Shown: in pieces, positions 51,487-60,733 of the stretch | Layout of the letters: every line of letters starts with the position of its first letter | How positions within the stretch are numbered: position 1 is the first letter of the stretch | Source of the DNA: an uncultured candidate division WPS-2 bacterium | GTDB lineage: Bacteria; Vulcanimicrobiota; Vulcanimicrobiia; Vulcanimicrobiales; Vulcanimicrobiaceae | NCBI GenBank assembly: GCA_937927945.1 | Contig: CALEYW010000055.1 | Location: 7,298 to 71,297 of the forward strand | DNA: 64,000 nt | Reading direction: 5' to 3' | Made by a program: the position numbers and the translations under genes | Notes under the pieces: generated by a model | Told to the model about the DNA's origin: nothing | Seen by the model: only the letters and a program-made list of their open reading frames with translations | Database searches by the model: none

Positions 51487-51942
51487 ATGACCGGCTGGAT
51501 GCGCGTCGCGCCGTTCGTCGGCGCGTCGCTCGCGTGCGGCTTTGGGCTCGCCGAGTTCGGTGATCGGGCCGACTGGAACCCGCTCGTCGCCCCCGCTGGC
51601 GCAGCGCTGGTCGCCGCCGTCTACGGCCTGCTGCGCCGGGGCCGCGACATCGTCGAGCTGTTCGGCCCGTTCCTGCTGATCGCATACGCGGCGTTCGCCG
51701 GGCTCGCGATCTCGCGGATGGCGTATCCGAACCTCATCGCGGCGCTATGGAAGTTCGACCCGATGATCGACCGGTTGCCCGTCGTGCTGCTCGGTGGCGT
51801 CGCGTATGCGCTCGTCGTGACGGTGTTCGTCGCACTGCCGGCATCGAAGCTCTCGCGTTGGCGCCGCCGGGCGTCGGAGCGCGACGAACGCTTCTGGTCG
51901 TTCGTCCACGAGCGCGCGTCGGCGCAGAAGCGCGACGCCTGA
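51487..51942 (+). CDS. Small membrane protein, 151 aa
   Basis: Three or four hydrophobic helices are present (LVAPAGAALVAAVYGLL, LFGPFLLIAYAAFAGLAIS and VVLLGGVAYALVVTVFVALPA) followed by a basic, cytosolic tail (KLSRWRRRASERDERF). No family is recognised. It stands alone between a divergent tautomerase and the convergent helicase gene. Confidence 0.6.
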   Translation: MTGWMRVAPFVGASLACGFGLAEFGDRADWNPLVAPAGAALVAAVYGLLRRGRDIVELFGPFLLIAYAAFAGLAISRMAYPNLIAALWKFDPMIDRLPVVLLGGVAYALVVTVFVALPASKLSRWRRRASERDERFWSFVHERASAQKRDA

Positions 51943-51952
51943 CGGAAGCGCG

Positions 51953-54900
51953 CTACGTAGCGGCGGCGACCCGAAGGGGCTGCGGAGCGGGCGCAGCGGG
52001 CAGCAGCGCCACGGCGATGCGCAGCGGATCGTAGTCGGAGACCGCGGTGATCTCGGTATCGTCGCCGGCGGTGCGGCGGGCGGCGCGCAGGGCTTCGATC
52101 GCTTCGGGAAGCGCGAACTGTTCGCCGACGTAGCCGTTGACGAAGCGGCCGCCGCGAATCTCGCCGCGCGCTTCGAGCCGGCGCAGCGCGACGAGGATCT
52201 CGCGCCAGCGCGGCGCGAGCGTTTCGCGCACCGCGACGTCGCGGAACACCACGCCCCAACGGGCGAGCAGACGGCGCGCAAAGACTTCGGGATCGATGTG
52301 GTCCATCTCCGAGACGAGCCGCGTCCAGCGGCCGCTGGACGAACGCGGACGCGCGCGGAGGCCCTTCTCGCCCAGCCGCCGCTTCGCGTCGATCAGCGAG
52401 CGCAGCGCGTCGAAACCGTCGGCGGTGACGAGGCCGGCGGCGACGAGCTGCCACAGCGCTTCCTCGACCTCGCTCGGCAGCCGCTTCGTGCCGCGCACGA
52501 TGTCGGTGAAGAACGGCGCGCCGCGGCGGCCGATCTCGTCCAGCACTTCGCGCGCGGCGTGTGAGAGGGCGGCCTCCTCGTACGGGTTCGCGACGACCAG
52601 CGCCTCGGCGTCCTCGCGGGCGAACAGCGCGATCGGCGCGAGCTTGGTCGGCCGCACGCGCCGCTTCTTCTCCTGGTCGGTGATCGCCAGCGCCGGGTGC
52701 GGCGAGAGCCGGCCCCACATCACGTCACCGGAATAGCAGAGGCGGTCGAGATACTCCCGCTTGTAACCCGCGACGCGCGCCGGCAGAATCGATGCCTCCC
52801 ACGCCGCGGCCGGGATCTCGTAGCCTTCGAGTTGGCGGATGACGTGCAGCGTACCGTCGATGCCGTGCAGCCGCGACGCCGGCGCGACGTGCTGCCAGCG
52901 GAACAGGAAGCGCACGTAGTCGGCGGTGCTGACCGGCTCGATCTCGCGCCGCAGCGTGCCCAGCGTGAGGCGGTGGATGCGCGCGAGGATGCGCCGATTG
53001 CACCATTCCTCATCGAGGCCGCCGCGGAAGCGTCCGCGCAGGACCTGGCCTTCGGTCTCGAGGCGAATCAGCGCCATCTCGATGCTCGCCGCGTCGACGG
53101 CGAAGCGTTCCGCCAATTCGACGACCGTCACCGGCCCGCTCGATTCGAGCCAGCCGCGCACGATTTCGGCCAACGCGTCTTCCATGCGCTCCGGCAGCGG
53201 CTGCGCGGGCGGAACGGACGCAATTTGGGGTTCGAGTGCTGCGTCGGGATAGGCGACGCGCGCGAGGTCCAGACGTTCGGCACACACCCAGAACGCCGCA
53301 CCGCTCGGGCGCAGGGTCGTTGCGCGGCGCTGCGAGACGAGCTCCTCGAACCACTCGTTCCACTCGGCGACCGGCGGCAGGGCGACGAGCGTGGCGAGCG
53401 CGTCGTGCAGTTCGTCGGCGTCGCGCACGAGCGGCCAGGCCGATTCGGTGACTTCGGCGATCGCAGCCTGATCGAGGATCCCGGCGCCCCCTTCCGCGTC
53501 GGAACGCGTGGTGCGCCGCAGCGTGACGGCGCGCGCGCGGCGTTCTTCGAGCGGCGCATCGTCGAGGTAGGCGTACGGGTTCGCGTTGAGGATCTCATGG
53601 CAGAACGGCGACGGCTCCGGCGTGTCGATTGCGCACGTGCGGATCGCGCCGCTCTCGACGTCTTTGAGCACGGTCATCAGCCCGTCGAGGTCCATCGCTT
53701 CGCGCAGGCAGTTGTCGATCGTCTCGCGGACGAGGACGTGATCGGGGATGCGCACCGGGCCGCTGAGGTTCTCGGCGCACGCGGCTTGATCGGGGAACAC
53801 CGCGGCCATCAGGTCGTCGGCGCGCATCCGCTGCAGCTGCGGCGGGACTTTCTTGCCGGCACGTGAGCGCAGGATCGTCAGCGACCGGGTCGCGTTCCAG
53901 CGCCAGCGCGCGCCGAACATCGGAGCGTCGAGCAGCGCCTGCGTCAGCGTGTATTCGACGCTCGCCGACTTCACGTACTCGAAGACGACGTCCAGAGGGA
54001 ACGCGTGCTGCTCGGTCAGCGAGACGCAGATCCCGTTGTCGGTCGCCGCCGCCTGCAGCTCCACGTTGAACGAGCGGCAGAACTTCTTGCGCAGCGCCAG
54101 ACCCCACGCGCGATTGATCCGCGCGCCGAACGGCGTGTGCAGGATCAGCTGCATCCCGCCGGCTTCGTCGAAGAACCGCTCGGCGACGATCGTGCGATCG
54201 GTCGGCACGACGCCGAGAATCGCCTTGCCGGCGCGCACGTACGCGACGGCTTGCTCCGCGCCGCCGCGATCGAGACCGCACTCGCCGATCAGGAGGCTGC
54301 AGGCTCCCTCATCGTCGCGCTCGTCGATCGCCGCGCGCAGCGCCGCGACCTCGCGCGAGAGCTCGATCGTGCGGCCGAGGCCTTCGCCGTTCCAGAACGG
54401 GATCGACGGCGGCGCACCGTGCGCGTCCGCGACGCGGACGACGCCGGGTTCGACACGGCGAATCTGCCACGAGGTCGTGCCCAGTAAGAAGATGTCACCG
54501 GCCATGCTCTCGACCGCGAAGTCTTCGTCGACCGTCCCGACGACGTGACCGTCCGGTTCGACGACGACGTTGTAGTTGGCGTTCTCGGGGATCGCGCCGC
54601 CCGAGGTGATCGCAGCGATGCGCGCTCCGCGGCGCGCGCGCAGCTTGCCGTTGACCCGGTCGTAGTGGAGGTACGCGCCGCTGCGCCCGCGCGACGTGGC
54701 AACGCCGTCGGCGAGCATGGTGAGGACCTCGTCGTAGTCCTTGCGCGAGAGATCGCGATACGGATACGCCGTGCGGACAGCGTCGTAGAGATCGTTCGCG
54801 TCCCAATCGTCGGCGGCGCAGGTCGCGACGATCTGCTGCGCGAGGATGTCGAGCGGTGCGACGGGGATGCGCAGCGCGTCCATCGCGCCGCCGCGAATGC

Positions 54901-56083
54901 CGCGCACGAGCGCCGCGCACTCGAGCAGCTCGTCGCGGGTCGTCGCGAACAGCCGGCCTTCCGGCTTCGCGCCGATCCAGTGGCCGGAACGGCCGATCCG
55001 CTGCAGCGCGACCCCGATCGAGCGCGGCGAGCCCAATTGGACGACCAGGTCGATCGAACCGATGTCGATCCCGAGCTCGAGCGACGCCGTCGCGACGACC
55101 GCGCGCAGCTCGCCCTTCTTCAGCCGGTTTTCGGCATCGAAGCGGATGTCGCGCGAGAGGCTGCCGTGGTGCGGCATCACCATCCCCTCGCCGAGCCGCG
55201 ACGTGAGCGCGAACGTGACCCGCTCGCTTTGGCGGCGCGTGCTGACGAAGATCAACGTCGTGCGATGCGCGCGGATCAGCTCGGCCAGACGGTCGTAGAT
55301 CTCGCCCGACATCTCGTTGCTGGCGACCGAACTCAACTCGTCGCCCGGGACTTCGACCGCCAGCGTCACATCGCGCCGGTGGCCGATATCGATCACTTCG
55401 GCGTCCGGACTCAGGAAGCGCGCGACCTGATCGATCGGGCGGACCGTCGCAGAAAGCCCGATCCGCTGCGGTTTCTTACCGCCGTTGCGCCGCACGAAGT
55501 CGTCGAGCCGAGCGAGCGTGAGGGCGAGGTGCGCGCCGCGCTTGTCGGCGGCGACCGCGTGGATCTCGTCGACGATCACCGTTTCGACCCGGGCGAAGAG
55601 CGCGCGCGCCTTCTCCGAGGTGAGCATCATGAACAGCGACTCGGGGGTCGTGACGAGCACGTGCGGCGCCGTGCGCAGCATCCGGGCGCGATCGGCCTGA
55701 CTAGTGTCGCCGGTGCGCGTCGCCGTGCGGATCCCCTCGAGCGTGATGCCGCGTTCGGTCGCGAGCGCGAGGAGTTCGCCCAGCGGCGTCTCGAGGTTCT
55801 TGCGGACGTCGTTGGTCAGCGCCTTGAGCGGTGAGACGTATACGACGAGCGTTTCGTCGGGAAGTTCGCCGGCTTCCGCGCGCCGGATCAACCCGTCCAG
55901 GCAGATCGAGAAGGCGGCCAGTGTTTTTCCGGAACCGGTGGGCGCCGTGATCAGCACGTCGCGACCGGCGCGAATCAACGGCCAGCCTTGGACCTGCGGT
56001 TCGGTCGGCTCGCCATACCGCTTGGCGAACCAATCGGCGACGAGCGGATGAAACTCCCTGACCACTCTCTTGGCCCAACCCAC
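51953..56083 (-). CDS. lhr: Lhr-family DNA/RNA helicase, 1376 aa
   Basis: A superfamily 2 helicase core has TAPTGSGKT (47-54), DEIH (172-175), a SAT triplet, and motif VI QRIGRSGH. The core is followed by the winged-helix and beta-barrel regions specific to Lhr, and by a C-terminal extension of about 500 residues. The size is close to the E. coli Lhr (about 1500). Lhr is a 3'-5' translocase linked to DNA repair. The GTG start at 56081-56083 (complement) precedes VVREFHPLVADWFAKRYG; a later GTG in that segment is possible. Confidence 0.9.
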   Translation of the reverse strand: MGWAKRVVREFHPLVADWFAKRYGEPTEPQVQGWPLIRAGRDVLITAPTGSGKTLAAFSICLDGLIRRAEAGELPDETLVVYVSPLKALTNDVRKNLETPLGELLALATERGITLEGIRTATRTGDTSQADRARMLRTAPHVLVTTPESLFMMLTSEKARALFARVETVIVDEIHAVAADKRGAHLALTLARLDDFVRRNGGKKPQRIGLSATVRPIDQVARFLSPDAEVIDIGHRRDVTLAVEVPGDELSSVASNEMSGEIYDRLAELIRAHRTTLIFVSTRRQSERVTFALTSRLGEGMVMPHHGSLSRDIRFDAENRLKKGELRAVVATASLELGIDIGSIDLVVQLGSPRSIGVALQRIGRSGHWIGAKPEGRLFATTRDELLECAALVRGIRGGAMDALRIPVAPLDILAQQIVATCAADDWDANDLYDAVRTAYPYRDLSRKDYDEVLTMLADGVATSRGRSGAYLHYDRVNGKLRARRGARIAAITSGGAIPENANYNVVVEPDGHVVGTVDEDFAVESMAGDIFLLGTTSWQIRRVEPGVVRVADAHGAPPSIPFWNGEGLGRTIELSREVAALRAAIDERDDEGACSLLIGECGLDRGGAEQAVAYVRAGKAILGVVPTDRTIVAERFFDEAGGMQLILHTPFGARINRAWGLALRKKFCRSFNVELQAAATDNGICVSLTEQHAFPLDVVFEYVKSASVEYTLTQALLDAPMFGARWRWNATRSLTILRSRAGKKVPPQLQRMRADDLMAAVFPDQAACAENLSGPVRIPDHVLVRETIDNCLREAMDLDGLMTVLKDVESGAIRTCAIDTPEPSPFCHEILNANPYAYLDDAPLEERRARAVTLRRTTRSDAEGGAGILDQAAIAEVTESAWPLVRDADELHDALATLVALPPVAEWNEWFEELVSQRRATTLRPSGAAFWVCAERLDLARVAYPDAALEPQIASVPPAQPLPERMEDALAEIVRGWLESSGPVTVVELAERFAVDAASIEMALIRLETEGQVLRGRFRGGLDEEWCNRRILARIHRLTLGTLRREIEPVSTADYVRFLFRWQHVAPASRLHGIDGTLHVIRQLEGYEIPAAAWEASILPARVAGYKREYLDRLCYSGDVMWGRLSPHPALAITDQEKKRRVRPTKLAPIALFAREDAEALVVANPYEEAALSHAAREVLDEIGRRGAPFFTDIVRGTKRLPSEVEEALWQLVAAGLVTADGFDALRSLIDAKRRLGEKGLRARPRSSSGRWTRLVSEMDHIDPEVFARRLLARWGVVFRDVAVRETLAPRWREILVALRRLEARGEIRGGRFVNGYVGEQFALPEAIEALRAARRTAGDDTEITAVSDYDPLRIAVALLPAAPAPQPLRVAAAT

Positions 56084-56275
56084 TCGGCGGTCGTCCCGTT
56101 TCGGTCCACCCTCAAATGCCGTTGACTTGCTAGGGTAGTCGACCTTCGTGTCGAACGCTTTCGGCGCCGGTTCACCGAGCCGGCTGGGCGCTTCGCCACG
56201 GGTGTGCGAGCGGCGATGGTTCGTTTCTCCTCACGCGAACGGCGGCGTCCGTTGCATCGCTGCAAGGAGTTCATC

Positions 56276-56569
56276 ATGGCAACGCCATCGCTTCAAGAAC
56301 TCGGAATCGACGTCAGCGTCTCCGGTCTGACGCTGTTTTCACCGAACTACGCCCCGGGCATCTCCCTCTTCACGTTCCCGCAGAGCGGAACGGTGCAACT
56401 GACGTACGGCGTGGGAAATCCGGCCCCGACGAGCGTCTACATTCAGCATCAGGGCGGCGGATCGACGCCGGTGAACCCGGGGACGCAGAACTACACGGTT
56501 AACGCGTACGACGTTCTCTACATCATCGGGGCGGCCGCGAGCGCCAAGGTGCAATACAACTACGTCTGA
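56276..56569 (+). CDS. Small beta-rich protein, 97 aa
   Basis: AAGGAG lies six bases before ATG 56276, a strong site. The protein has no signal peptide and no Cys. It is rich in Gly, Ser, Thr, Tyr and Val in a pattern of short strands (TVQLTYGVG, SVYIQHQGGG, AKVQYNYV at the end). It could form a beta-sandwich or oligomerise into fibres. I recognise no family. Good translation signals and compact size suggest a real, perhaps abundant, protein. Confidence 0.6.
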   Translation: MATPSLQELGIDVSVSGLTLFSPNYAPGISLFTFPQSGTVQLTYGVGNPAPTSVYIQHQGGGSTPVNPGTQNYTVNAYDVLYIIGAAASAKVQYNYV

Positions 56570-56729
56570 TTGGGGACGCCCCATCGTTGCGCCGCCCTCT
56601 GCATCACGTCGCAGAGAAGCGGCGCAGCGACCGGTTCGCGCGACCGCGGCGCGGTTCTGAAGGCGTTCTCGCTCGACGCCAGAAGACGACGTTCGCCTGC
56701 TTATTTGCGTCCTGTACTGACGGTGCACC

Positions 56730-57248
56730 ATGATCCATCCGGCGGCTGTATGCGCGATACTGTTCTTCGCGGTTCCCGGCGGTGCATGTGCCGCGACGCT
56801 CGCGCAGCTCGATGCCTGGCTTGCGTCTTCGCCGAAGATCGTGCGCGAGAAGCCGCCCGCAAGCGCCGCGAGACTACCGCGCTACATCAGCGTGAACGGC
56901 GTGGAGGGGTCGACCGGGTGGGTCGACCCGAACCTCGTGACCGACGGTTTTCTTGCCGACGGCCAACGCGTGATGATCGTGCCGATCGACTCCGGCGGCA
57001 GCGGCGGCGTGTTCACCGCGCTGCTGTTCGCGCAAATCGGCGGAAGGACGCGGTTCCTCGGTACGTTGCCGAGTCCGGCGGGCCACCTCGGCGCCTCGTT
57101 GGAGGCTGGACGCATCGTCATCAGGACGCCCGTCTACGGCGCCAGCGATCCCAACTGTTGTCCCTCCGCGCTGCACTACGAACGCGCGACGCTCCATGGA
57201 ACCCGTCTGGTCACCGAAGACCGCTGGGACGTCAAGCTCGCCCACTGA
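56730..57248 (+). CDS. Secreted hypothetical protein, 172 aa
   Basis: A signal peptide (MIHPAAVCAILFFAVPGGACA) is followed by a mature region with GWVDPNLVTDGFLADGQRVMIVPIDSG and SGGVFTALLFAQIGGRTRFLG. Two adjacent Cys near the C-terminus (DPNCCPSALHYE) recall 'CCP' loops in small secreted lipocalin-like or SH3-like domains but the match is weak. The neighbouring genes do not suggest a role. Confidence 0.6.
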   Translation: MIHPAAVCAILFFAVPGGACAATLAQLDAWLASSPKIVREKPPASAARLPRYISVNGVEGSTGWVDPNLVTDGFLADGQRVMIVPIDSGGSGGVFTALLFAQIGGRTRFLGTLPSPAGHLGASLEAGRIVIRTPVYGASDPNCCPSALHYERATLHGTRLVTEDRWDVKLAH

Positions 57249-57313
57249 CGCGGCGCACCCGCGGGCCGGCCCTCTCGCCGAGCTTGTCGAGCCACCCTCG
57301 TCACCCCTCGGGC

Positions 57314-58711
57314 TTAGGTCGAACCGGTCGTTGACCCCGCGACCGCTGCCCGGCGCCAGCGCCGCCAAGGGCCGTGCTTCGCCAGGTCGAGCGCGACGGT
57401 ACGGGCGCGGTCGAGCACGGCCGCGCCGACGTGGCGGCGCGACGGGATGTTGCGGTCGTCTTCGTCCGCCCCGGCCTGCACGAGACCGCGGACGGCGGGT
57501 GAGGCGTCGACCGTATGCTCGGCCGCATACGCGAGTTGGTTTGCCCGATAGCGGTCGAGCGCGTAGCGGTAGTTCACCATCACGCCGTATGACTGCGCGA
57601 TCCCCCGCGGAGTCGGGTCGCCGAGCCAGTCCAACCGCTCGATCGTCGCGCCGTTCGCGAGATGGAAGCGTGCCACGGCGTCACGCGGCGCGCCGTCGCC
57701 CCGTTTTGCATTCAGCAGATAGCGCGCGGCGAGCTGCAGCACCGCCTCGCGCACGCTCGCCGCGAGTACTGGGCTGCGCTGCCAACCCGGCGTCGCGAGC
57801 GCCGTGCGGACCTCGGCGGGTACGCGGTCGCCGAGGGAACGCGCCCAGGCTGCGAAGCCGGGCAGCGGCGAGAGCGTTGCGAACGTGCGCAGCCGCGGCA
57901 TCTCGCTGCGCAGGATCTCGACAGCCTGCTTGATCAATGCGTTGCCGAACGGGATACCGCTCAGGCCGCGCTCGGTGTTCGAGATCGAATAGAACGTCGC
58001 GCAGCGGGCCTGGGTAACGTCGACGCGCGGCGCATCGACGTTGAGGATCGCGCGGATCGAGGTCGGAAGCTCGTCGGTCAGCGCGACTTCGGTGAACACC
58101 AGCGGCATTCGCGGAAGTGCGGGGTGGAAGAACGCGTAGACGCGACGGTCGTCGTCGAGCCGATCCTTGAGATCGAACCATCCGCGCACGGCGTGGACGG
58201 CCTCCGAACGCGCCAGGCGTTCGAGGAGCGCCGCCGAGTCGGCCCAGGTCAGACGGCGCAGCTCGAGCGACCCGATGTCGAGTCGCGCGGCGAGCGCGTC
58301 GCGCAGGTCCGCGTCGAGTGCCGTGAGGTCGGCAAGGTCGGGCCGTTCGTCGAGCAGGCGCAGCAGCGCCGCACGCAACGCGACAACGCAGCGGAGGTCG
58401 CCCGGCGGCGCGGCCAGGTGGTCGAGCACGACGTTGCGTTGCGGCACCAGCGCTCGCCGCAGGCGCGCCTGCGCCGCACGGCGCGCGGCGGGTTCGCTGG
58501 CGGCGCGGGCAAGGTCGAACTCGCGCGCGAGCAGCGGCCCGTCCACGTCGAGCCTGTCCAGCAGGCGGAGGATTTGGACCAGGTCGTCGTCGCCTGCCGA
58601 AGCAAGGCCGGCGCACGCCACGCGGACGTGCTCGCGCGCCGCAATATCGCCGGGCGGGAGGGTGCGAAGCGCCTCGATAGCGCGCTCGACTTGGATCGTT
58701 CGCGGAGCCAT
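57314..58711 (-). CDS. Malonyl-CoA decarboxylase, 465 aa
   Basis: The C-terminal catalytic domain has FYSISNTERGLSGIPFGNALIK, ATLSPLPGFAAW, FHLANGATIERLDWLGD and GVMVNYRY, all features of malonyl-CoA decarboxylase (MCD). The N-terminal 170 residues are the helical domain of the family. It converts malonyl-CoA to acetyl-CoA and carbon dioxide, controlling fatty acid synthesis or removing malonate. ATG 58709-58711 (complement) begins MAPRTIQVERAIE. The usual neighbours matA/matC/matB are not seen. Confidence 0.85.
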   Translation of the reverse strand: MAPRTIQVERAIEALRTLPPGDIAAREHVRVACAGLASAGDDDLVQILRLLDRLDVDGPLLAREFDLARAASEPAARRAAQARLRRALVPQRNVVLDHLAAPPGDLRCVVALRAALLRLLDERPDLADLTALDADLRDALAARLDIGSLELRRLTWADSAALLERLARSEAVHAVRGWFDLKDRLDDDRRVYAFFHPALPRMPLVFTEVALTDELPTSIRAILNVDAPRVDVTQARCATFYSISNTERGLSGIPFGNALIKQAVEILRSEMPRLRTFATLSPLPGFAAWARSLGDRVPAEVRTALATPGWQRSPVLAASVREAVLQLAARYLLNAKRGDGAPRDAVARFHLANGATIERLDWLGDPTPRGIAQSYGVMVNYRYALDRYRANQLAYAAEHTVDASPAVRGLVQAGADEDDRNIPSRRHVGAAVLDRARTVALDLAKHGPWRRWRRAAVAGSTTGST

Positions 58712-58773
58712 CCTGCACCATTCTACCCCGCAAAGGGGTGGGTTGGTTTCCGCGCCGGGCGAATTCGACACAT

Positions 58774-58826
58774 CCGTCACGGCGAGCTCGTCCGTTACGG
58801 CAAGCCCGTCGAGCCGCCTGTGACGG
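58774..58826. promoter_or_regulatory. Long imperfect inverted repeat between ABC-F and decarboxylase genes
   Basis: CCGTCAC (58774-58780) pairs with GTGACGG (58820-58826), with further pairing inside. The element lies just after the ABC-F stop and upstream of the decarboxylase start on the minus strand. No T-run follows; it may be a transcript end or attenuator. Confidence 0.35.
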
Positions 58827-58845
58827 GGGGCTTGCGACGATCGTG

Positions 58846-60657
58846 CTAGCTCGTGAAGCCTTCGAGCGACTCGACGGCGAGTTCCCAGGCTTCCATCGCG
58901 GCGCCGCCTTCGGCGTTGAGGCGTTCGAGCTCGCGCTGGAGGCGGACGACTTCGTTCGGATCGTCGTAGAGGCCGGGAGCGGCGAAGAGCTTCTCGAGCT
59001 CGGCCTTCTTCCGGTCGATCTCCGCAACGCGCTTCTCCGTGTCGATGACGGCGCGCTTGCGGTTGCCGAGCTCCAGTTTCGCTTCGTGCTCCGCGTTGCG
59101 GTCGAGCGGGACCGGACTCTTCTTCTGCGCTTGTGCCGGAGGGCGCGGCGCGACGCCGTTCTTCTCGTCGTGCAGTTTGCGCTCGTACGTCTCGTAGTCG
59201 CCGTCGAACACCGTCGCCTTGCCGTCGCGGATCGAGACGACGCGTTCGGCGAGACGCTTGAGGAGATAGCGATCGTGCGAGACGACGAAGAGCGCCCCTT
59301 CGTACGACGCGAGAACGTCCTCGAGCGCTTCGCGGCTAGGGATGTCCAGATCGTTCGTCGGCTCGTCGAGGAAGAGGCAATCGGCGCGCTGCGCCATCAG
59401 CCGCGCCAGCATGATGCGGCGCCGCTCGCCGCCCGAAAACTCCTCGACGTACTTGTCGCCCGAATCACCGGTGAGGTTCAGCCGGCCCAGCAGCGAGCGC
59501 GCTTCCTCATCGGTGACGCCCATCTGCATCACCGCCTCGGACGCCGTCCGCCCGGCGGGCAGGTCGTCGACCGAACTCTGCGAGTAGCTCGCCGTGCGCA
59601 GGCCGGTGCCGTAGCGCACGCTGCCTGAATCGGGCTGCATCTCGCCGCTGATGATGCGCAGGAAGGTCGACTTTCCGGCGCCGTTCGGGCCGACGATCGC
59701 CACGCGATCGCCGCGCACGAACGACGCGGTCAGATTCTTGAACAGCGTGTGGTCGTAGGCTTTGCTCAGCTTCACGACGTCGACCGCGGGGCCGCCCGTC
59801 GCGCGGCGCGACGCCCGCAGGGCAACCGAAATGCTGCGCCGTTCCGTGCGAGGAGCATCGACGGCGTCGAGCTTCGCGAATGCCTTCTCGCGGCTGCGCA
59901 CGTGGCTGTAGTTGTGCGAACCGTGCGTGCGCAGTTCGGCGATGACCGCTTTCTGCCGCTTGCGCTCCGTCTGATACGACTCGAAGTCGCGTCGCTGCTG
60001 CTCGCGCCGAACCTCGCGCTGCTCGAGATACTCGCTGTACGCGCGGCCTTGCTTCACCTCGTAGATGGCGAGTTCGCCGCGGTCCAGTTCCCAGATCTGC
60101 GTGGCGACGGTCTCGAGGAAAAACCGGTCGTGCGAGACGATCGCGAACGCGCGCGGATCCCGCGCGACGAACGTTTCGAGCCAGCGCACCGTGTCGAGAT
60201 CGAGATGGTTGGTCGGCTCGTCGAGCACGAGCCAATCGGGGCTTTCCAGCAAGGTGCGCGCCAGCAGCGCACGCGTGCGCTGGCCGCCGGAGAACTCGGC
60301 GAGCGGCCGGTCGAGATCGGCTTCCGCGAAATCGAAGCGGTTCAGGGTGGCGCGCATCTCCCACTCGGCCGCCTCGCCGCGCTCCATCGCTTCGTCGAAC
60401 GCGGCGCGCAGCGTTTGGGGGCCGCTCTCGGCGGCGTCCTGCGCGAGGTAACCGAGCCGCCGGTCGCGTGCGCGCACGATCGAGCCGCCGTCCGGTTCGT
60501 CGCGGCCGACGAGGATGCGCACGAGGGTGGACTTGCCGGCGCCGTTCGGCCCGACCAAGCCGATCTTTTCACCGTCGCGAATCACGCCGGTCAGATCGCT
60601 GAAGACCTCGTTCGCACCGTAGTGCCGCTCGAGGTCGGTAAATCGAAGGAGTTCCAT
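58846..60657 (-). CDS. ABC-F family ATPase (Uup/Ettx type), 603 aa
   Basis: Two nucleotide-binding domains lie in one chain without membrane segments: the first with GPNGAGKST, FSGGQRTR and LVLDEPTNHLD, the second with GPNGAGKST, FSGGERRR and LFLDEPTNDLD. A charged linker joins them and a C-terminal coiled coil (AELEKLF... VVRLQRELERLNAEGG) follows. ABC-F proteins bind the ribosomal E site and rescue stalled or drug-blocked ribosomes; the coiled-coil end fits Uup. ATG 60655-60657 (complement) starts MELLRFTDLERHYG. It lies upstream of malonyl-CoA decarboxylase and downstream of the transporter on the same strand. Confidence 0.9.
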   Translation of the reverse strand: MELLRFTDLERHYGANEVFSDLTGVIRDGEKIGLVGPNGAGKSTLVRILVGRDEPDGGSIVRARDRRLGYLAQDAAESGPQTLRAAFDEAMERGEAAEWEMRATLNRFDFAEADLDRPLAEFSGGQRTRALLARTLLESPDWLVLDEPTNHLDLDTVRWLETFVARDPRAFAIVSHDRFFLETVATQIWELDRGELAIYEVKQGRAYSEYLEQREVRREQQRRDFESYQTERKRQKAVIAELRTHGSHNYSHVRSREKAFAKLDAVDAPRTERRSISVALRASRRATGGPAVDVVKLSKAYDHTLFKNLTASFVRGDRVAIVGPNGAGKSTFLRIISGEMQPDSGSVRYGTGLRTASYSQSSVDDLPAGRTASEAVMQMGVTDEEARSLLGRLNLTGDSGDKYVEEFSGGERRRIMLARLMAQRADCLFLDEPTNDLDIPSREALEDVLASYEGALFVVSHDRYLLKRLAERVVSIRDGKATVFDGDYETYERKLHDEKNGVAPRPPAQAQKKSPVPLDRNAEHEAKLELGNRKRAVIDTEKRVAEIDRKKAELEKLFAAPGLYDDPNEVVRLQRELERLNAEGGAAMEAWELAVESLEGFTS

Positions 60658-60733
60658 AAGGGGCGGCTCCCGGCGTTCGCCCCGCGCTGGGAGACTCCCG
60701 GGGCTCGGCGCGCAGCCGGCCCCGGGCTCGAAC

